Assembly (NCBI RefSeq): GCF_004365705.1
Contig: NZ_SOBN01000001.1
Span: 4,326,001-4,390,000 of the forward strand
From: Streptomyces sp. 846.5
Lineage (GTDB): Bacteria; Actinomycetota; Actinomycetes; Streptomycetales; Streptomycetaceae
Length of the DNA stretch: 64,000 nt
Direction: 5' to 3'
Below the pieces are notes generated by a model. It worked only from the letters and a program-made list of their open reading frames with translations. It had not been told where the DNA came from and made no database searches. Within the stretch, counting starts at the first letter, position 1, and each line of letters opens with the position of its first letter. Shown piece after piece: positions 42,224 to 50,444 of this stretch. The position numbers and the translations under genes are program-made.

Positions 42224-43753
42224 TCAGATGTCGCGGAAGACCTCGATCTGGGCGCCGACGGAGTTGAGTCGGGCGGCCAGGTCCTCGTAGCCGCGGTTGA
42301 TGACGTACACGTTGCGCAGCACGGAGGTCCCCTCGGCGGCCAGCATGGCCAGCAGCAGGACCATGGCGGGACGCAGCGCCGGCGGGCACATCATCTCGGC
42401 GGCGCGCCAGCGGGTGGGGCCCTCGACCAGGACCCGGTGCGGGTCCATCAGCTGGACGTGGGCGCCGACCCGGTTGAGCTCGGTGAGGTAGACCGAACGG
42501 TTCTCGTACACCCAGTCGTGGACCAGGGTCGAGCCGTGGGCGCAGGCGGCGATGGCGGCGAAGAAGGGCAGGTTGTCGATGTTGATGCCGGGGAACGGCA
42601 TCGGGTGGATCTTGTCGACCGGGGCGGTGAGCTTGGACGGGTGCACGGTGAGGTCGGTCAGCCGGGTGCGGCCGTTGTCGGCCGGGTACTCGGGGCTGCG
42701 GTCGCAGTCCAGGCCCATCTCGTCCAGGACGGCCAGCTCGATCTCGACGAACTCGATCGGGACCCGGCGGATCGTCAGCTCGGAGTTGGTGACCACCGCG
42801 GCGGTCAGCAGGCTCATCGCCTCGACCGGGTCCTCGGAGGGGGCGTAGTCGACGTCGGCGTCGATGACGGCGCGGCCGTGCACGATCAGGGTGGTGGTGC
42901 CGATGCCCTCGACGTGCACGCCCAGGCGCTCCAGGAAGAAGCAGACGTCCTGCACCATGTAGTTGGCGCTGGCGTTGCGGATCACCGTGGTGCCGGGGTG
43001 GCGGGCGGCGGCGAGCAGCACGTTCTCGGTGACGGTGTCGCCGCGCTCGGTCAGCACGATCGCGCGCTGCGGTTCGACCTCGCGGTCGACGGTGGCCCGG
43101 TAGGTGCCGGTGGTGGCGCTGACGTGGAGCCCGAAGTGGCGCAGTGCCGACAGGTGCGGCTGCACGGTGCGGGTGCCCAGGTCGCAGCCGCCGGCGTAGG
43201 GGATCTCGAAGCGGTCGGCGCGGTGCAGCAGTGGGCCGAGGAACATCAGGATGCTGCGGGTGCGCCGGGCGGCCTCCTCGTCCATGGCGGAGAGGTCGAG
43301 GGTGGCCGGCGGGGTGATCTCCAGGTCGGTGCCGTCGTTGATCCAGCGGTGCCGGACCCCGATGCTGGCCAGCACCTCCAGCAGGCGGTAGACCTCCTCG
43401 ATCCGGGCCGCGCCGCGCAGCGTGGTGCGGCCGGTGGTCAGCAGCGAGGCGCAGAGCAGGGCAACGCAGGCGTTCTTGCTGGTCCGTACGTCGATGGCGC
43501 CGGACAGGGTGCGCCCGCCGACGACGCGCAGGTTCATCGGACCGGCGACGCCCAGCGAGACGATCTCGCTGTCGAGCGCTTCGCCGATCCGGGCGACCAG
43601 GTCCAGGCCGATGTTCTGGCCGCCGGACTCGATGCGGGCCACGGCGCTCTGGGTGGTGCCGAGGGCGACGGCGAGCTGGGTCTGGGTCCAGCCCTTGTGC
43701 GTCCTGGCGGCACGGACGAGCTTGCCGATGCGGGAGAGGTAGTCGTCGGTCAC
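42224..43753 (-). CDS. XRE-type HTH fused to MurA-like enolpyruvyl transferase
   Basis: A 509-residue fusion. Residues about 5-65 form an XRE/Cro HTH (IGKLVRAARTHKGWTQTQLAVALGTTQSAVARIESGGQNIGLDLVARIGEAL). Residues about 75-509 form the EPSP/MurA inside-out barrel: RTSKNACVALL carries the Lys-Asn pair, and AGGC190DLGTR holds the Cys that is the fosfomycin target in MurA. This suggests an active UDP-GlcNAc enolpyruvyl transferase tied to DNA binding, or a sensor of peptidoglycan precursors. GTG at 43753 was chosen from the HTH boundary. Palindromes overlap the presumed promoter. Confidence 0.82.
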   Translation of the reverse strand: MTDDYLSRIGKLVRAARTHKGWTQTQLAVALGTTQSAVARIESGGQNIGLDLVARIGEALDSEIVSLGVAGPMNLRVVGGRTLSGAIDVRTSKNACVALLCASLLTTGRTTLRGAARIEEVYRLLEVLASIGVRHRWINDGTDLEITPPATLDLSAMDEEAARRTRSILMFLGPLLHRADRFEIPYAGGCDLGTRTVQPHLSALRHFGLHVSATTGTYRATVDREVEPQRAIVLTERGDTVTENVLLAAARHPGTTVIRNASANYMVQDVCFFLERLGVHVEGIGTTTLIVHGRAVIDADVDYAPSEDPVEAMSLLTAAVVTNSELTIRRVPIEFVEIELAVLDEMGLDCDRSPEYPADNGRTRLTDLTVHPSKLTAPVDKIHPMPFPGINIDNLPFFAAIAACAHGSTLVHDWVYENRSVYLTELNRVGAHVQLMDPHRVLVEGPTRWRAAEMMCPPALRPAMVLLLAMLAAEGTSVLRNVYVINRGYEDLAARLNSVGAQIEVFRDI

Positions 43754-43790
43754 CGCACGAACGTATCTCACTCGTGCGATGCAGTGCATC
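43754..43790. promoter_or_regulatory. Two palindromes upstream of the XRE-MurA gene
   Basis: cgcacga (43754-43760) pairs with tcgtgcg (43772-43778) across 11 bases. gatgca-g-tgcatc (43778-43790) is a second, perfect dyad. They sit immediately upstream of the start and are good candidates for autoregulation by the HTH domain of the fusion. Confidence 0.5.
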
Positions 43791-43985
43791 TCTGCTGGTC
43801 GTGCAGGGGGCCGACCGGGTGAATCCGGCCGGGGCCGATGCGTCCGGCCTGACCTGGACCGTGCCGCACTGTGGCAACGCTGCGGGCAGGTGCCTCTGGG
43901 CCTCGGCTCGGACGCCGGCGGCGGCGTGCGCGGTGGGACGATACAGCAGGAGCGCGATGCTGTCGCCGTGAGTGCCGGTGATCGA

Positions 43986-44957
43986 TCAGGCGGAGGGGTG
44001 CAGCACGAGCTTCCGGCCCGGCGAGGCCGCCTGTGCGGCCCAGGCCTCGGCGACGTCGTCGAGTGGGCGGACGTCGAAGGCCAGGTCGACCCGGCCCGCC
44101 GCGGCGTGGGCTGCCACCTCGGCGTACGCGGCCGCGGACTGCTCCGGGGTGAGGGAGCCGCCGCTCAGGCCGAGCACCCTGAGCCTGCCGTGCCGTAGGG
44201 CTCCGGCGCCGAGCCGGGCCTCGGCGCCGGCGCACTGGCCGACGTTGAGCAACCGGCCGCCCGGGCGCAGCACCGCCAGCGCGGGCTGGGCGTACGGGCC
44301 CCACAGTGGGTCGACGACCACGTCCACCGGCCCGCCGGCCTTCTCCACCCGCGCGGCGAATCCGGCGGGGTCGGGGTCGAGCGTGACCGTGCCGTCGACC
44401 AGGTCGGAGCGGTCGGCGAGTGCTGCGAGCCGGGCCTCGTCGCGTCCGGCGGCGATGATCCGTCCGGCGCCCAGTGCCCGGGCCAGATGCAGGAGGGCCT
44501 GACCGAAGGCGCCGGTCGCGCCGAGCACCAGCACCGACTCGCCGGGACGCAGCGCGGCCTCGTCGCGCAGGCCGATCAGGGCGCTGATGCCCACCACCCC
44601 GATTGCGGCTGCCAGTTCGTCGCCGAGCGCGTCCGGGACCGGCACGCAGGCCGGGTCGGGGACGGCGACGTACTCGGCGAGGGTGCCGTCGACGAAGCCA
44701 CCGGGCACCGAGACGCGCACCCGGGTGCCCGCCGCCAGGGTGTCGCTCTGCACCACCGTGCCCACGCCCTCGACCCCGGGGACGTGCGCGGGCTGCGGTC
44801 GGCCGAGCGGGTGGCCGCCGCCGGAGATGAGCAGGTCGATCGGGTTGAGGGCCGCCGCCGTCACCCGGACCAGGGTCGTTCCCGGCGCCTGCCGCGGCTC
44901 GTCCCGTCCGCCGACCACGGGCGCCTGTCCGAGCTCGGCCACCACTGCTGCGCGCAT
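43986..44957 (-). CDS. Zinc-type alcohol dehydrogenase-like quinone oxidoreductase (MDR)
   Basis: A 323-residue medium-chain reductase. The GroES-like N-domain contains VRVTAAALNPIDLLISGG and HVPGVEGVGTVV; the Rossmann domain carries VLVLGATGAFGQALLHLARALGAGRIIAAGR. No zinc-ligand cysteine/histidine set is visible, so it is probably an NADPH:quinone reductase-type enzyme. ATG at 44957 (or GTG at 44960) follows gaggggc. It is divergent from a TetR gene that probably controls it. Confidence 0.82.
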   Translation of the reverse strand: MRAAVVAELGQAPVVGGRDEPRQAPGTTLVRVTAAALNPIDLLISGGGHPLGRPQPAHVPGVEGVGTVVQSDTLAAGTRVRVSVPGGFVDGTLAEYVAVPDPACVPVPDALGDELAAAIGVVGISALIGLRDEAALRPGESVLVLGATGAFGQALLHLARALGAGRIIAAGRDEARLAALADRSDLVDGTVTLDPDPAGFAARVEKAGGPVDVVVDPLWGPYAQPALAVLRPGGRLLNVGQCAGAEARLGAGALRHGRLRVLGLSGGSLTPEQSAAAYAEVAAHAAAGRVDLAFDVRPLDDVAEAWAAQAASPGRKLVLHPSA

Positions 44958-44985
44958 CACGTCACTGCCCCTCACATCTTTGAAT

Positions 44986-44997
44986 GACCGACCGGTC
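44986..44997. promoter_or_regulatory. TetR operator candidate
   Basis: GACCG-AC-CGGTC inside tgaatgaccgaccggtcagt, midway between the divergent oxidoreductase and tetR genes. TGACCG/CGGTCA half-sites are common in TetR operators of actinobacteria. Confidence 0.6.
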
Positions 44998-45050
44998 AGT
45001 CACTTTGCCATGGGGACAACGCCCGGTCAACGGGTCATATCCTTCGTCGC

Positions 45051-45629
45051 ATGACTGCTCGCGCGGCTGCGGCCCTGGAAACCCGAGCCGCGCTGCTGGA
45101 CGCGGGTCTTGAGATCGCGGAGGAGCACGGGCTCTCCGGCATGAGCGTCAACCGGGTGGTCACCGTGGCGGGGGTGGCCAAGGGCACGTTCTACGTCCAT
45201 TTCGCGGACCGGGACGCCTTTCTGAGCGCGATGCACCAGCGCTTCCACGAGCAGGCGGGCCGGGCGGTGACCGCGGCGCTCGCCCAGCACCCGCCCGGCC
45301 GGATCCGGCTGCAGGCCGGCATGACCGCCTACTTCGAGGTCTGCCTGGGCAACCGCGGCGTCAAGGCGCTGCTGCTGGAGGCCCGCAACACCCCCGGCGT
45401 CGCGGCCGAGGTCGCCGCCCGCAACACCGCCTTCGCCGCCCTGGCCGAGCCGGACCTGCTGGCCATGGGCTGGCCCGAGGCACGCGCCGCCGCACGCCTG
45501 GTGATCGCCATGTCCGCAGAGCTGGCCATGGACGAGATGGCCGCCGGCAAGCGCGACGAGCTCGGCCGCGAGACGCTGTGGGCGTTGCTGGCCCGCCTGG
45601 ACCTGGGGTCACCTGGCGACTCAGCGTGA
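45051..45629 (+). CDS. TetR family regulator
   Basis: A 192-residue repressor-type regulator. The HTH is TRAALLDAGLEIAEEHGLSGMSVNRVVTVAGVAKGTFYVHFADRDAFLSAM. The C-terminal ligand domain is generic. ATG start, divergent from the oxidoreductase gene with a GACCGACCGGTC palindrome between. It is likely released by a small aldehyde, quinone or similar substrate of the oxidoreductase (inferred). Confidence 0.85.
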   Translation: MTARAAAALETRAALLDAGLEIAEEHGLSGMSVNRVVTVAGVAKGTFYVHFADRDAFLSAMHQRFHEQAGRAVTAALAQHPPGRIRLQAGMTAYFEVCLGNRGVKALLLEARNTPGVAAEVAARNTAFAALAEPDLLAMGWPEARAAARLVIAMSAELAMDEMAAGKRDELGRETLWALLARLDLGSPGDSA

Positions 45630-45684
45630 CCCCTGCTCGTGATTAGGTCCGGCGTGTTACACAGGAAGTAATCAAAGGGGTATT

Positions 45685-46860
45685 TTGCACCGACTCAATC
45701 TCGGAATCATGGCGCAGTCGCGTAAGGAAAACGAGCACCGACTGCCGATCCACCCCGCGCATTTCGAGCGGATCGATCTCGACCTCCGTGCCCATATCCA
45801 CCTTGAGCTGGGTTATGGCAAGCACTTCGGGATCTCCGACGAGCAGCTGGCACCCTTCGTCGCCGGACTGCTCCCACGGGCGGAGCTCATCGAGCAGAGC
45901 GATGTGGTGCTGCTGGCCAAGCCGATGCTGGAGGACGTCGCCGAGCTCCGGGAGGGGCAGGTCCTGTGGGGCTGGCCGCACTGCGTCCAGGACGACAAGG
46001 TCACCCAGACCGCCATCGACCACCATCTGACGCTCATCGCCTTCGAGGCGATGAACCACTGGACCAGCGACGGTTCGTTCAATCTGCATGTCTTCCACAA
46101 GAACAACGAGCTGGCCGGGTACTGCTCGGTGCTGCACGCCCTGCAGCTGCGCGGCTCGACCGGCGACTACGGCCGTCGCCTGCGCGCGGTCGTGATCGGC
46201 TTCGGCGCGACGGCCCGGGGGGCCGTGACCGCGCTGAACTCCCTGGGCGTGCACAACGTCGACGTGCTCACCGCGCGCGGCGTCACCGCGGTCAGCTCAC
46301 CGATCCACTCCGCGCGCATCGTCCAGTTCGACCACGACGAGGCGGACGACACCGCCGACCCGCGCCGCAGCCACGCCCTCACCGAGGACGGCCGGCAACC
46401 GCTGGCGGACTTCCTCTCCGAGCACGACATCATCGTCAACTGCGTCCTGCAGGACACCAGCGCGCCGCTGACGTTCCTGATCGAGGAGGACCTCGCGCTG
46501 CTGGCTCCGGGGACCCTGGTCATCGACGTCTCCTGCGACGAGGGCATGGGGTTCAGCTGGGCGCGGCCGACCACCTTCACCGAGCCGATGTTCACCGTCG
46601 GCGACAACGTGCACTACTACGGCGTGGACCACAGCCCCTCCTACCTGTGGAATTCCGCCACCTGGGAGAACAGTGAGGCACTGATCCCGTACCTGCGCGC
46701 GGTCCTGGACGGTCCCGCCGGCTGGGAGGCGGACGAGACCATCCGCCGCGCCATCGAGATCCGCGAAGGCACCATCCGCAACCCGGCGGTGCTTGCGTTC
46801 CAGCACAGGTCCCCGGACTACCCCCACGCCAGGGCCCAGCAGGTGCCCCCGGGGGCATGA
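45685..46860 (+). CDS. N5-(carboxyethyl)ornithine synthase-like dehydrogenase
   Basis: A 391-residue enzyme of the alanine dehydrogenase/PNT-N superfamily, closest by eye to N5-(carboxyethyl)ornithine synthase. That enzyme reductively condenses pyruvate with the side-chain amine of ornithine or lysine using NADPH. N-terminal MAQSRKENEHRLPIHPAHF matches the K-E-x-E-x-R-x-x-x-x-P signature, and the Rossmann segment is LRAVVIGFGATARGAVTALNSLG. The start is TTG after aaagggg; the region upstream is unusually AT-rich. It is the first gene of a three-gene run that ends with a KamA-type aminomutase, so a lysine- or ornithine-derived product is plausible. Confidence 0.75.
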   Translation: MHRLNLGIMAQSRKENEHRLPIHPAHFERIDLDLRAHIHLELGYGKHFGISDEQLAPFVAGLLPRAELIEQSDVVLLAKPMLEDVAELREGQVLWGWPHCVQDDKVTQTAIDHHLTLIAFEAMNHWTSDGSFNLHVFHKNNELAGYCSVLHALQLRGSTGDYGRRLRAVVIGFGATARGAVTALNSLGVHNVDVLTARGVTAVSSPIHSARIVQFDHDEADDTADPRRSHALTEDGRQPLADFLSEHDIIVNCVLQDTSAPLTFLIEEDLALLAPGTLVIDVSCDEGMGFSWARPTTFTEPMFTVGDNVHYYGVDHSPSYLWNSATWENSEALIPYLRAVLDGPAGWEADETIRRAIEIREGTIRNPAVLAFQHRSPDYPHARAQQVPPGA

Positions 46861-46922
46861 CGCTTCGTCAGTACGGGTATTAAGCCTCGCACGGATGTTC
46901 ACCGGGGCTGCGGGGGTGGGGA

Positions 46923-47936
46923 GTGGCGAGGCACGGGGGGCCGCACCGCAGGATGCTGCTGCTCTGCGCGGCACTGGCGGTGTGCGGCCTGCTCACCATC
47001 TGGTACGCCCGGAGTCTGCCCGACTTCCGGGCCAACCTGCTGCTCAACCTCGCACCGGAGTTCCTCGGCGCGATCGTGACCGTGCTCATCATCCAGCCCT
47101 TTCTCACCCGGATCGAGGAGGAACGGGTACGTGAGCACATCCGTCTCGACTATCCGGCCTTCTGCGAGCAGGTCGCCTCGGCCACCGACGTCGTCTTCGT
47201 GCTCGACACGTTCTCCTACCTCTTCTCCGGCCGCACCGCGGACCGCTTCGTCCGGGCCGTGACCGCCGCGGTCGGCCGCGGCGCGGTGGTGCGGATCCTG
47301 CTGCTCGATCCCGACTCGCTCGCCGCCCGGCAGCGCTCCGCCGAGATCCGGGAGGACGTGCGCCGGGAGATCATGCGCAATCTGCGCGACCTGCACCGGC
47401 TCCAGGCCGGCCTGCCCGCCGAACGCCGGGAACAGTTCCAGGTGCGGCTCTACGGTGCGGCGCCCTCGATCCAGCTCTACCGCTGGGGCGAGCGGATGAT
47501 GGTCAGCTTCTACCCCGTCGACCGGCTCTCCGGGGAGGGACAGCAGCTGGAGGTGCGCATCTCCACCCCCCTCGGTTCGTTCGTCGCGGAACGCTTCGCC
47601 GACCTGTGGGCCAACGCCCGCCCGATGGCCGAGGTGATGACGCAGCGTCTGGTGCTGCTGCACGAGGAGGGCGGCAGCAGCGCGCTGCAGTTGGAGTACA
47701 TCCGGCGCCAGGACGGCCACGTCTACATCAGCGACCAGCGCGTCGTGGTCGAGCTGGCCCGGCGGCGACCGCGGCCGCCCCGGGCCCAGATCGACGGAAG
47801 GGACGACGAGGTCTACGAGTTGGAGCTGGTGGACGACACGGACGAGACCCTGCTGGCGTCCCTGGGGGCAGACTTCGAGGAGAAGTATGGGACTCCCGTG
47901 GAGGTCTTTGTGAGGTTACGTCCCCTGGGGCTATAG
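46923..47936 (+). CDS. Two-helix membrane protein with large cytoplasmic domain, unknown
   Basis: A 337-residue protein. Two N-terminal transmembrane helices (about residues 11-28 and 38-60) are followed by a soluble domain. It contains VVFVLDTFSYLFSGRTADRFVRAVTAAVGRGAVVRILLLDPDSLAARQRSAEI and SIQLYRWGERMMVSFYPVD, which recall phospholipase-D-like folds (LLLDPDS element), but no HKD motif is present. Codon 332 is the rare TTA (47916-47918), implying bldA dependence. The stop is 3 bases from the KamA start. Its link to the flanking metabolic genes is unexplained. Confidence 0.6.
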   Translation: MARHGGPHRRMLLLCAALAVCGLLTIWYARSLPDFRANLLLNLAPEFLGAIVTVLIIQPFLTRIEEERVREHIRLDYPAFCEQVASATDVVFVLDTFSYLFSGRTADRFVRAVTAAVGRGAVVRILLLDPDSLAARQRSAEIREDVRREIMRNLRDLHRLQAGLPAERREQFQVRLYGAAPSIQLYRWGERMMVSFYPVDRLSGEGQQLEVRISTPLGSFVAERFADLWANARPMAEVMTQRLVLLHEEGGSSALQLEYIRRQDGHVYISDQRVVVELARRRPRPPRAQIDGRDDEVYELELVDDTDETLLASLGADFEEKYGTPVEVFVRLRPLGL

Positions 47937-47938
47937 CG

Positions 47939-49249
47939 TTGGCCACTGTGCCGACCTCGCGCGACCGTACCGGACCGATCTACAAGGCGGTCACCACGCC
48001 GCGTCTGGCCGGGCTGCTCGCCCGCGCCGGGCTCGATCCCGTGGATCAGCTCAGGGCCCGTGCGGTCGCGACCGTGCTGCCGTTCCGCACCAACTCCTAT
48101 GTCGTGGACGAGCTGATCGACTGGGACGCGGCCCCGGACGACCCGATCTACCGGCTGGTCTTCCCCCAGCCGGACATGCTGCCCGCCGCCGAGGTCGACC
48201 GGATCGTCCGGCTGCTGACCCGGGGTGCCCCGGCGGGCGAACTGCAGGCCGCCGCACACGCGGTCAGGATGCGGCTGAACCCACACCCGGGCGAGCAACT
48301 GGCGCTGAACACCCCCCAGTTGGACGGCGAGCCGATCCACGGCATGCAGCACAAGTACCCGGAGACGGTGCTGTTCTTCCCCCGGCAGGGCCAGACCTGC
48401 CATGCCTACTGCACCTACTGCTTCCGCTGGCCGCAGTTCGTCGGCGACCCTGACCTGCGCATGGCCAGCAGCGACGCGCACACGCTCCGGGCCTACCTGC
48501 TGGCCCATCCGGAGGTCACCAGCGTCCTGTTCACCGGCGGCGATCCGCTGATCATGAGCAGCGCGGTGCTGGCCCGCTATGTCGAGCCGCTGCTCGACGT
48601 ACCGCATCTGGAGTCGATCCGGATCGGCACCAAGGCGCTGTCCTACTGGCCGCACCGCGTGCTCACCGACCCGGACGCCGACGATCTGCTGCGGCTGTTC
48701 GAGCGGGTGGAGGGCAGCGGGCGCACCCTCGCCTTCATGGCCCACTACTCGCATCCGCGGGAGCTGGAGCCGGCGGCGGCCCAGCGCGCCGTGGACCGGA
48801 TCCGTGGGACGGGGGCGGTGATCCGGGCGCAGGCGCCGGTGATCCGGGGGATCAACGACCGTGCCGAGGACTGGGCGGTGATGTGGCGACGGCTGGTCGC
48901 CCAGGGGGTGGTGCCCTACTACCTCTTCGTCGAGCGCGACACCGGCCCACAGGACTACTTCGCCGTCCCGCTGGCCCGCGCGTACGAGATCTTCCGGGAT
49001 GCCTACGCCCAGGTCTCCGGTCTCGCCCGGACGGTACGCGGGCCGATCATGTCCGCCACTCCGGGCAAGGTGCAGGTCGACGGGGTCGCCGAGGTCGGCG
49101 GGCAGCAGGCGTTCGTGCTGCACTACGTGCAGGCACGCAACCCCGAACTGGTCGGCCGGCCGTTCTTCGCGGCGTACGACCCCTCCGCGCGCTGGCTCAC
49201 CGAGCTCAAGCCGCTGGCCGGGGCGGGGCCGCTGCCAGGAGTCGACTGA
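47939..49249 (+). CDS. KamA family radical SAM aminomutase
   Basis: A 436-residue radical SAM, PLP-dependent aminomutase-like protein. The [4Fe-4S] motif is C154-HAY-C158-TY-C161. LFTGGDPLIMS is the SAM-binding GGE-like motif. The late TPGKVQVDG provides the likely PLP lysine. Lysine 2,3-aminomutase makes beta-lysine; relatives act on arginine, glutamate or other amino acids. The zinc-binding C-terminal cysteines of clostridial LAM are absent. TTG at 47939 is coupled to the upstream stop; GTG at 47948 is an alternative. It belongs to the run with the carboxyethylornithine-synthase-like gene. Confidence 0.85.
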   Translation: MATVPTSRDRTGPIYKAVTTPRLAGLLARAGLDPVDQLRARAVATVLPFRTNSYVVDELIDWDAAPDDPIYRLVFPQPDMLPAAEVDRIVRLLTRGAPAGELQAAAHAVRMRLNPHPGEQLALNTPQLDGEPIHGMQHKYPETVLFFPRQGQTCHAYCTYCFRWPQFVGDPDLRMASSDAHTLRAYLLAHPEVTSVLFTGGDPLIMSSAVLARYVEPLLDVPHLESIRIGTKALSYWPHRVLTDPDADDLLRLFERVEGSGRTLAFMAHYSHPRELEPAAAQRAVDRIRGTGAVIRAQAPVIRGINDRAEDWAVMWRRLVAQGVVPYYLFVERDTGPQDYFAVPLARAYEIFRDAYAQVSGLARTVRGPIMSATPGKVQVDGVAEVGGQQAFVLHYVQARNPELVGRPFFAAYDPSARWLTELKPLAGAGPLPGVD

Positions 49250-49288
49250 GCGGCGGGAGTTCGGCCACAGCTGGGTCAGGGCCAAGGG

Positions 49289-49320
49289 ACAGCGGAGATA
49301 TAGCCTGCTGAGACTGCTGG
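49289..49320 (+). promoter_or_regulatory. Shared 32-bp upstream element, copy A
   Basis: A 32-base segment around agcggagatatagcct and ctgagactgc, identical at 30 of 32 positions to the segment at 50349-50380. It lies about 90 bases before the ATG of the secreted protein gene, and the internal tatagc could be a -10 box. See the finding on coordinated control. Confidence 0.65.
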
Positions 49321-49380
49321 CGACCTGGGCGCGGAGTTGAGACTTGAGATCCTCAACCTCCCCGCACACCAGGAGAGTTC

Positions 49381-50343
49381 ATGCACATACGTGCCCTCAG
49401 GACCCCGGCCCGCGGCCTCGCCGCCCTCGCTCTGGCCGCGCTCGGCGCGGTCACCGTCGCCGGCGGTGCCCAGGCCCATTCGGCTGACGGAGCGTCAACT
49501 CACCACGGAGTGAAGGCGATCGCTTCGACGCACAGGAGCCGGACGTCCGCGGCCTCCTCCTTCGTCGCCTCCGCCGACACGCTGAGCGTCGGCTCGTCGG
49601 CGAGTCAGGGCGTGGTCTCCCCGCACCCCAAGGTCTATCTGGTCTTCTGGGGCAAGCAGTGGTCCTTCTCCGACCCGGCTGGGGTGGCGACCGACCTGCA
49701 GAGCATGTTCAAGGGCCTGTACGGCACCCAGGACAACTGGGGCACGATCCTCACCCAGTACTGCGAGGGCGTGGCGTCGGGCACCACCAACTGCGCCGGC
49801 AAGGGCATCCGCATCGCCCACCCGGCCCACTCGCCGCTCGGCGGCGCCTGGTTCGACAACGCGACCGCCGAGCCGACCAACGCGACCGCCGCCCAGCTCG
49901 CCGCGGAGGCCGTCAAGGCCGCCAAGCACTTCGGCAACACCACCCAGACGCCCAACCTCAACGCGCAGTACGTCATCGTCTCCCCGACGAGGACTCACCC
50001 GGACGGCTTCCCCAGCAGTAATTTCTGCGCCTGGCACGACTTCACCGGCTCCGCGTACGGCAATCTCGCCTACACCAACCTGCCCTACGTCCCCGACCTG
50101 GGCGCGGGCTCCTGCACCACCTTCACCGACGGGCGGCTGCTCTCCGGGATCGAGTCCACCGAGACCCACGAGTACGCGGAGACCGTGACCGACTTCTGGC
50201 CGAGCGCCGGCTGGAACGGCGGCAACGGTGAGATCGGCGACGAGTGCGAGAACCTCGACGCCTATGTGAAGCTCACCACCGGCACCTTCGACCTCCAGGG
50301 CCTGTGGTCCAACCGTGCCAACGCCTGCGTCACCCATGGTTAG
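49381..50343 (+). CDS. Secreted protein with HEYAE presumptive metalloprotease motif
   Basis: A 320-residue secreted protein. The signal peptide is MHIRALRTPARGLAALALAALGAVTVAGGAQAHS. The mature part contains KVYLVFWGKQW at the entry strand and the motif T-H263-E264-YAE267-TVTDFW, which resembles the HExxE...TD zinc-binding element of a group of bacterial secreted proteases. Several cysteines suggest disulfides. The protease assignment is inferred. Preceded by aggagag and by the 32-bp element shared with the following peptidase gene, so both are probably co-regulated. Confidence 0.7.
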   Translation: MHIRALRTPARGLAALALAALGAVTVAGGAQAHSADGASTHHGVKAIASTHRSRTSAASSFVASADTLSVGSSASQGVVSPHPKVYLVFWGKQWSFSDPAGVATDLQSMFKGLYGTQDNWGTILTQYCEGVASGTTNCAGKGIRIAHPAHSPLGGAWFDNATAEPTNATAAQLAAEAVKAAKHFGNTTQTPNLNAQYVIVSPTRTHPDGFPSSNFCAWHDFTGSAYGNLAYTNLPYVPDLGAGSCTTFTDGRLLSGIESTETHEYAETVTDFWPSAGWNGGNGEIGDECENLDAYVKLTTGTFDLQGLWSNRANACVTHG

Positions 50344-50348
50344 CCCGC

Positions 50349-50380
50349 ACAGCGGAGATATAGCCTCCTGAGACTGCCGG
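50349..50380 (+). promoter_or_regulatory. Shared 32-bp upstream element, copy B
   Basis: The second copy of the element at 49289-49320, with two mismatches. It lies about 95 bases upstream of the G1 peptidase start, the same spacing as copy A, and starts 6 bases after the preceding stop codon. Confidence 0.65.
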
Positions 50381-50444
50381 TGGCCCAGGCTCCGCCCGGA
50401 GACTTCAACTCCAGCGACCCCCATTCCGCAGGAGGAGAACCGGC

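Noticed and set aside
42437..43822. 461-codon plus-strand frame opposite the XRE-MurA fusion
   Set aside because: Valine/glycine/histidine-rich shadow of a clear MurA-like gene; no start context or domain.
43774..43971. 65-codon plus-strand frame upstream of the oxidoreductase gene
   Set aside because: No ribosome binding site, no recognised family, and it overlaps the palindromes upstream of the XRE-MurA gene. Treated as non-coding.
45656..45684. GGGGTAT before the CEOS-like gene as a SigB-type -10 box
   Set aside because: The aaagggg is at the right place for the ribosome binding site of the TTG start and no GTTT lies 14-16 bases upstream.
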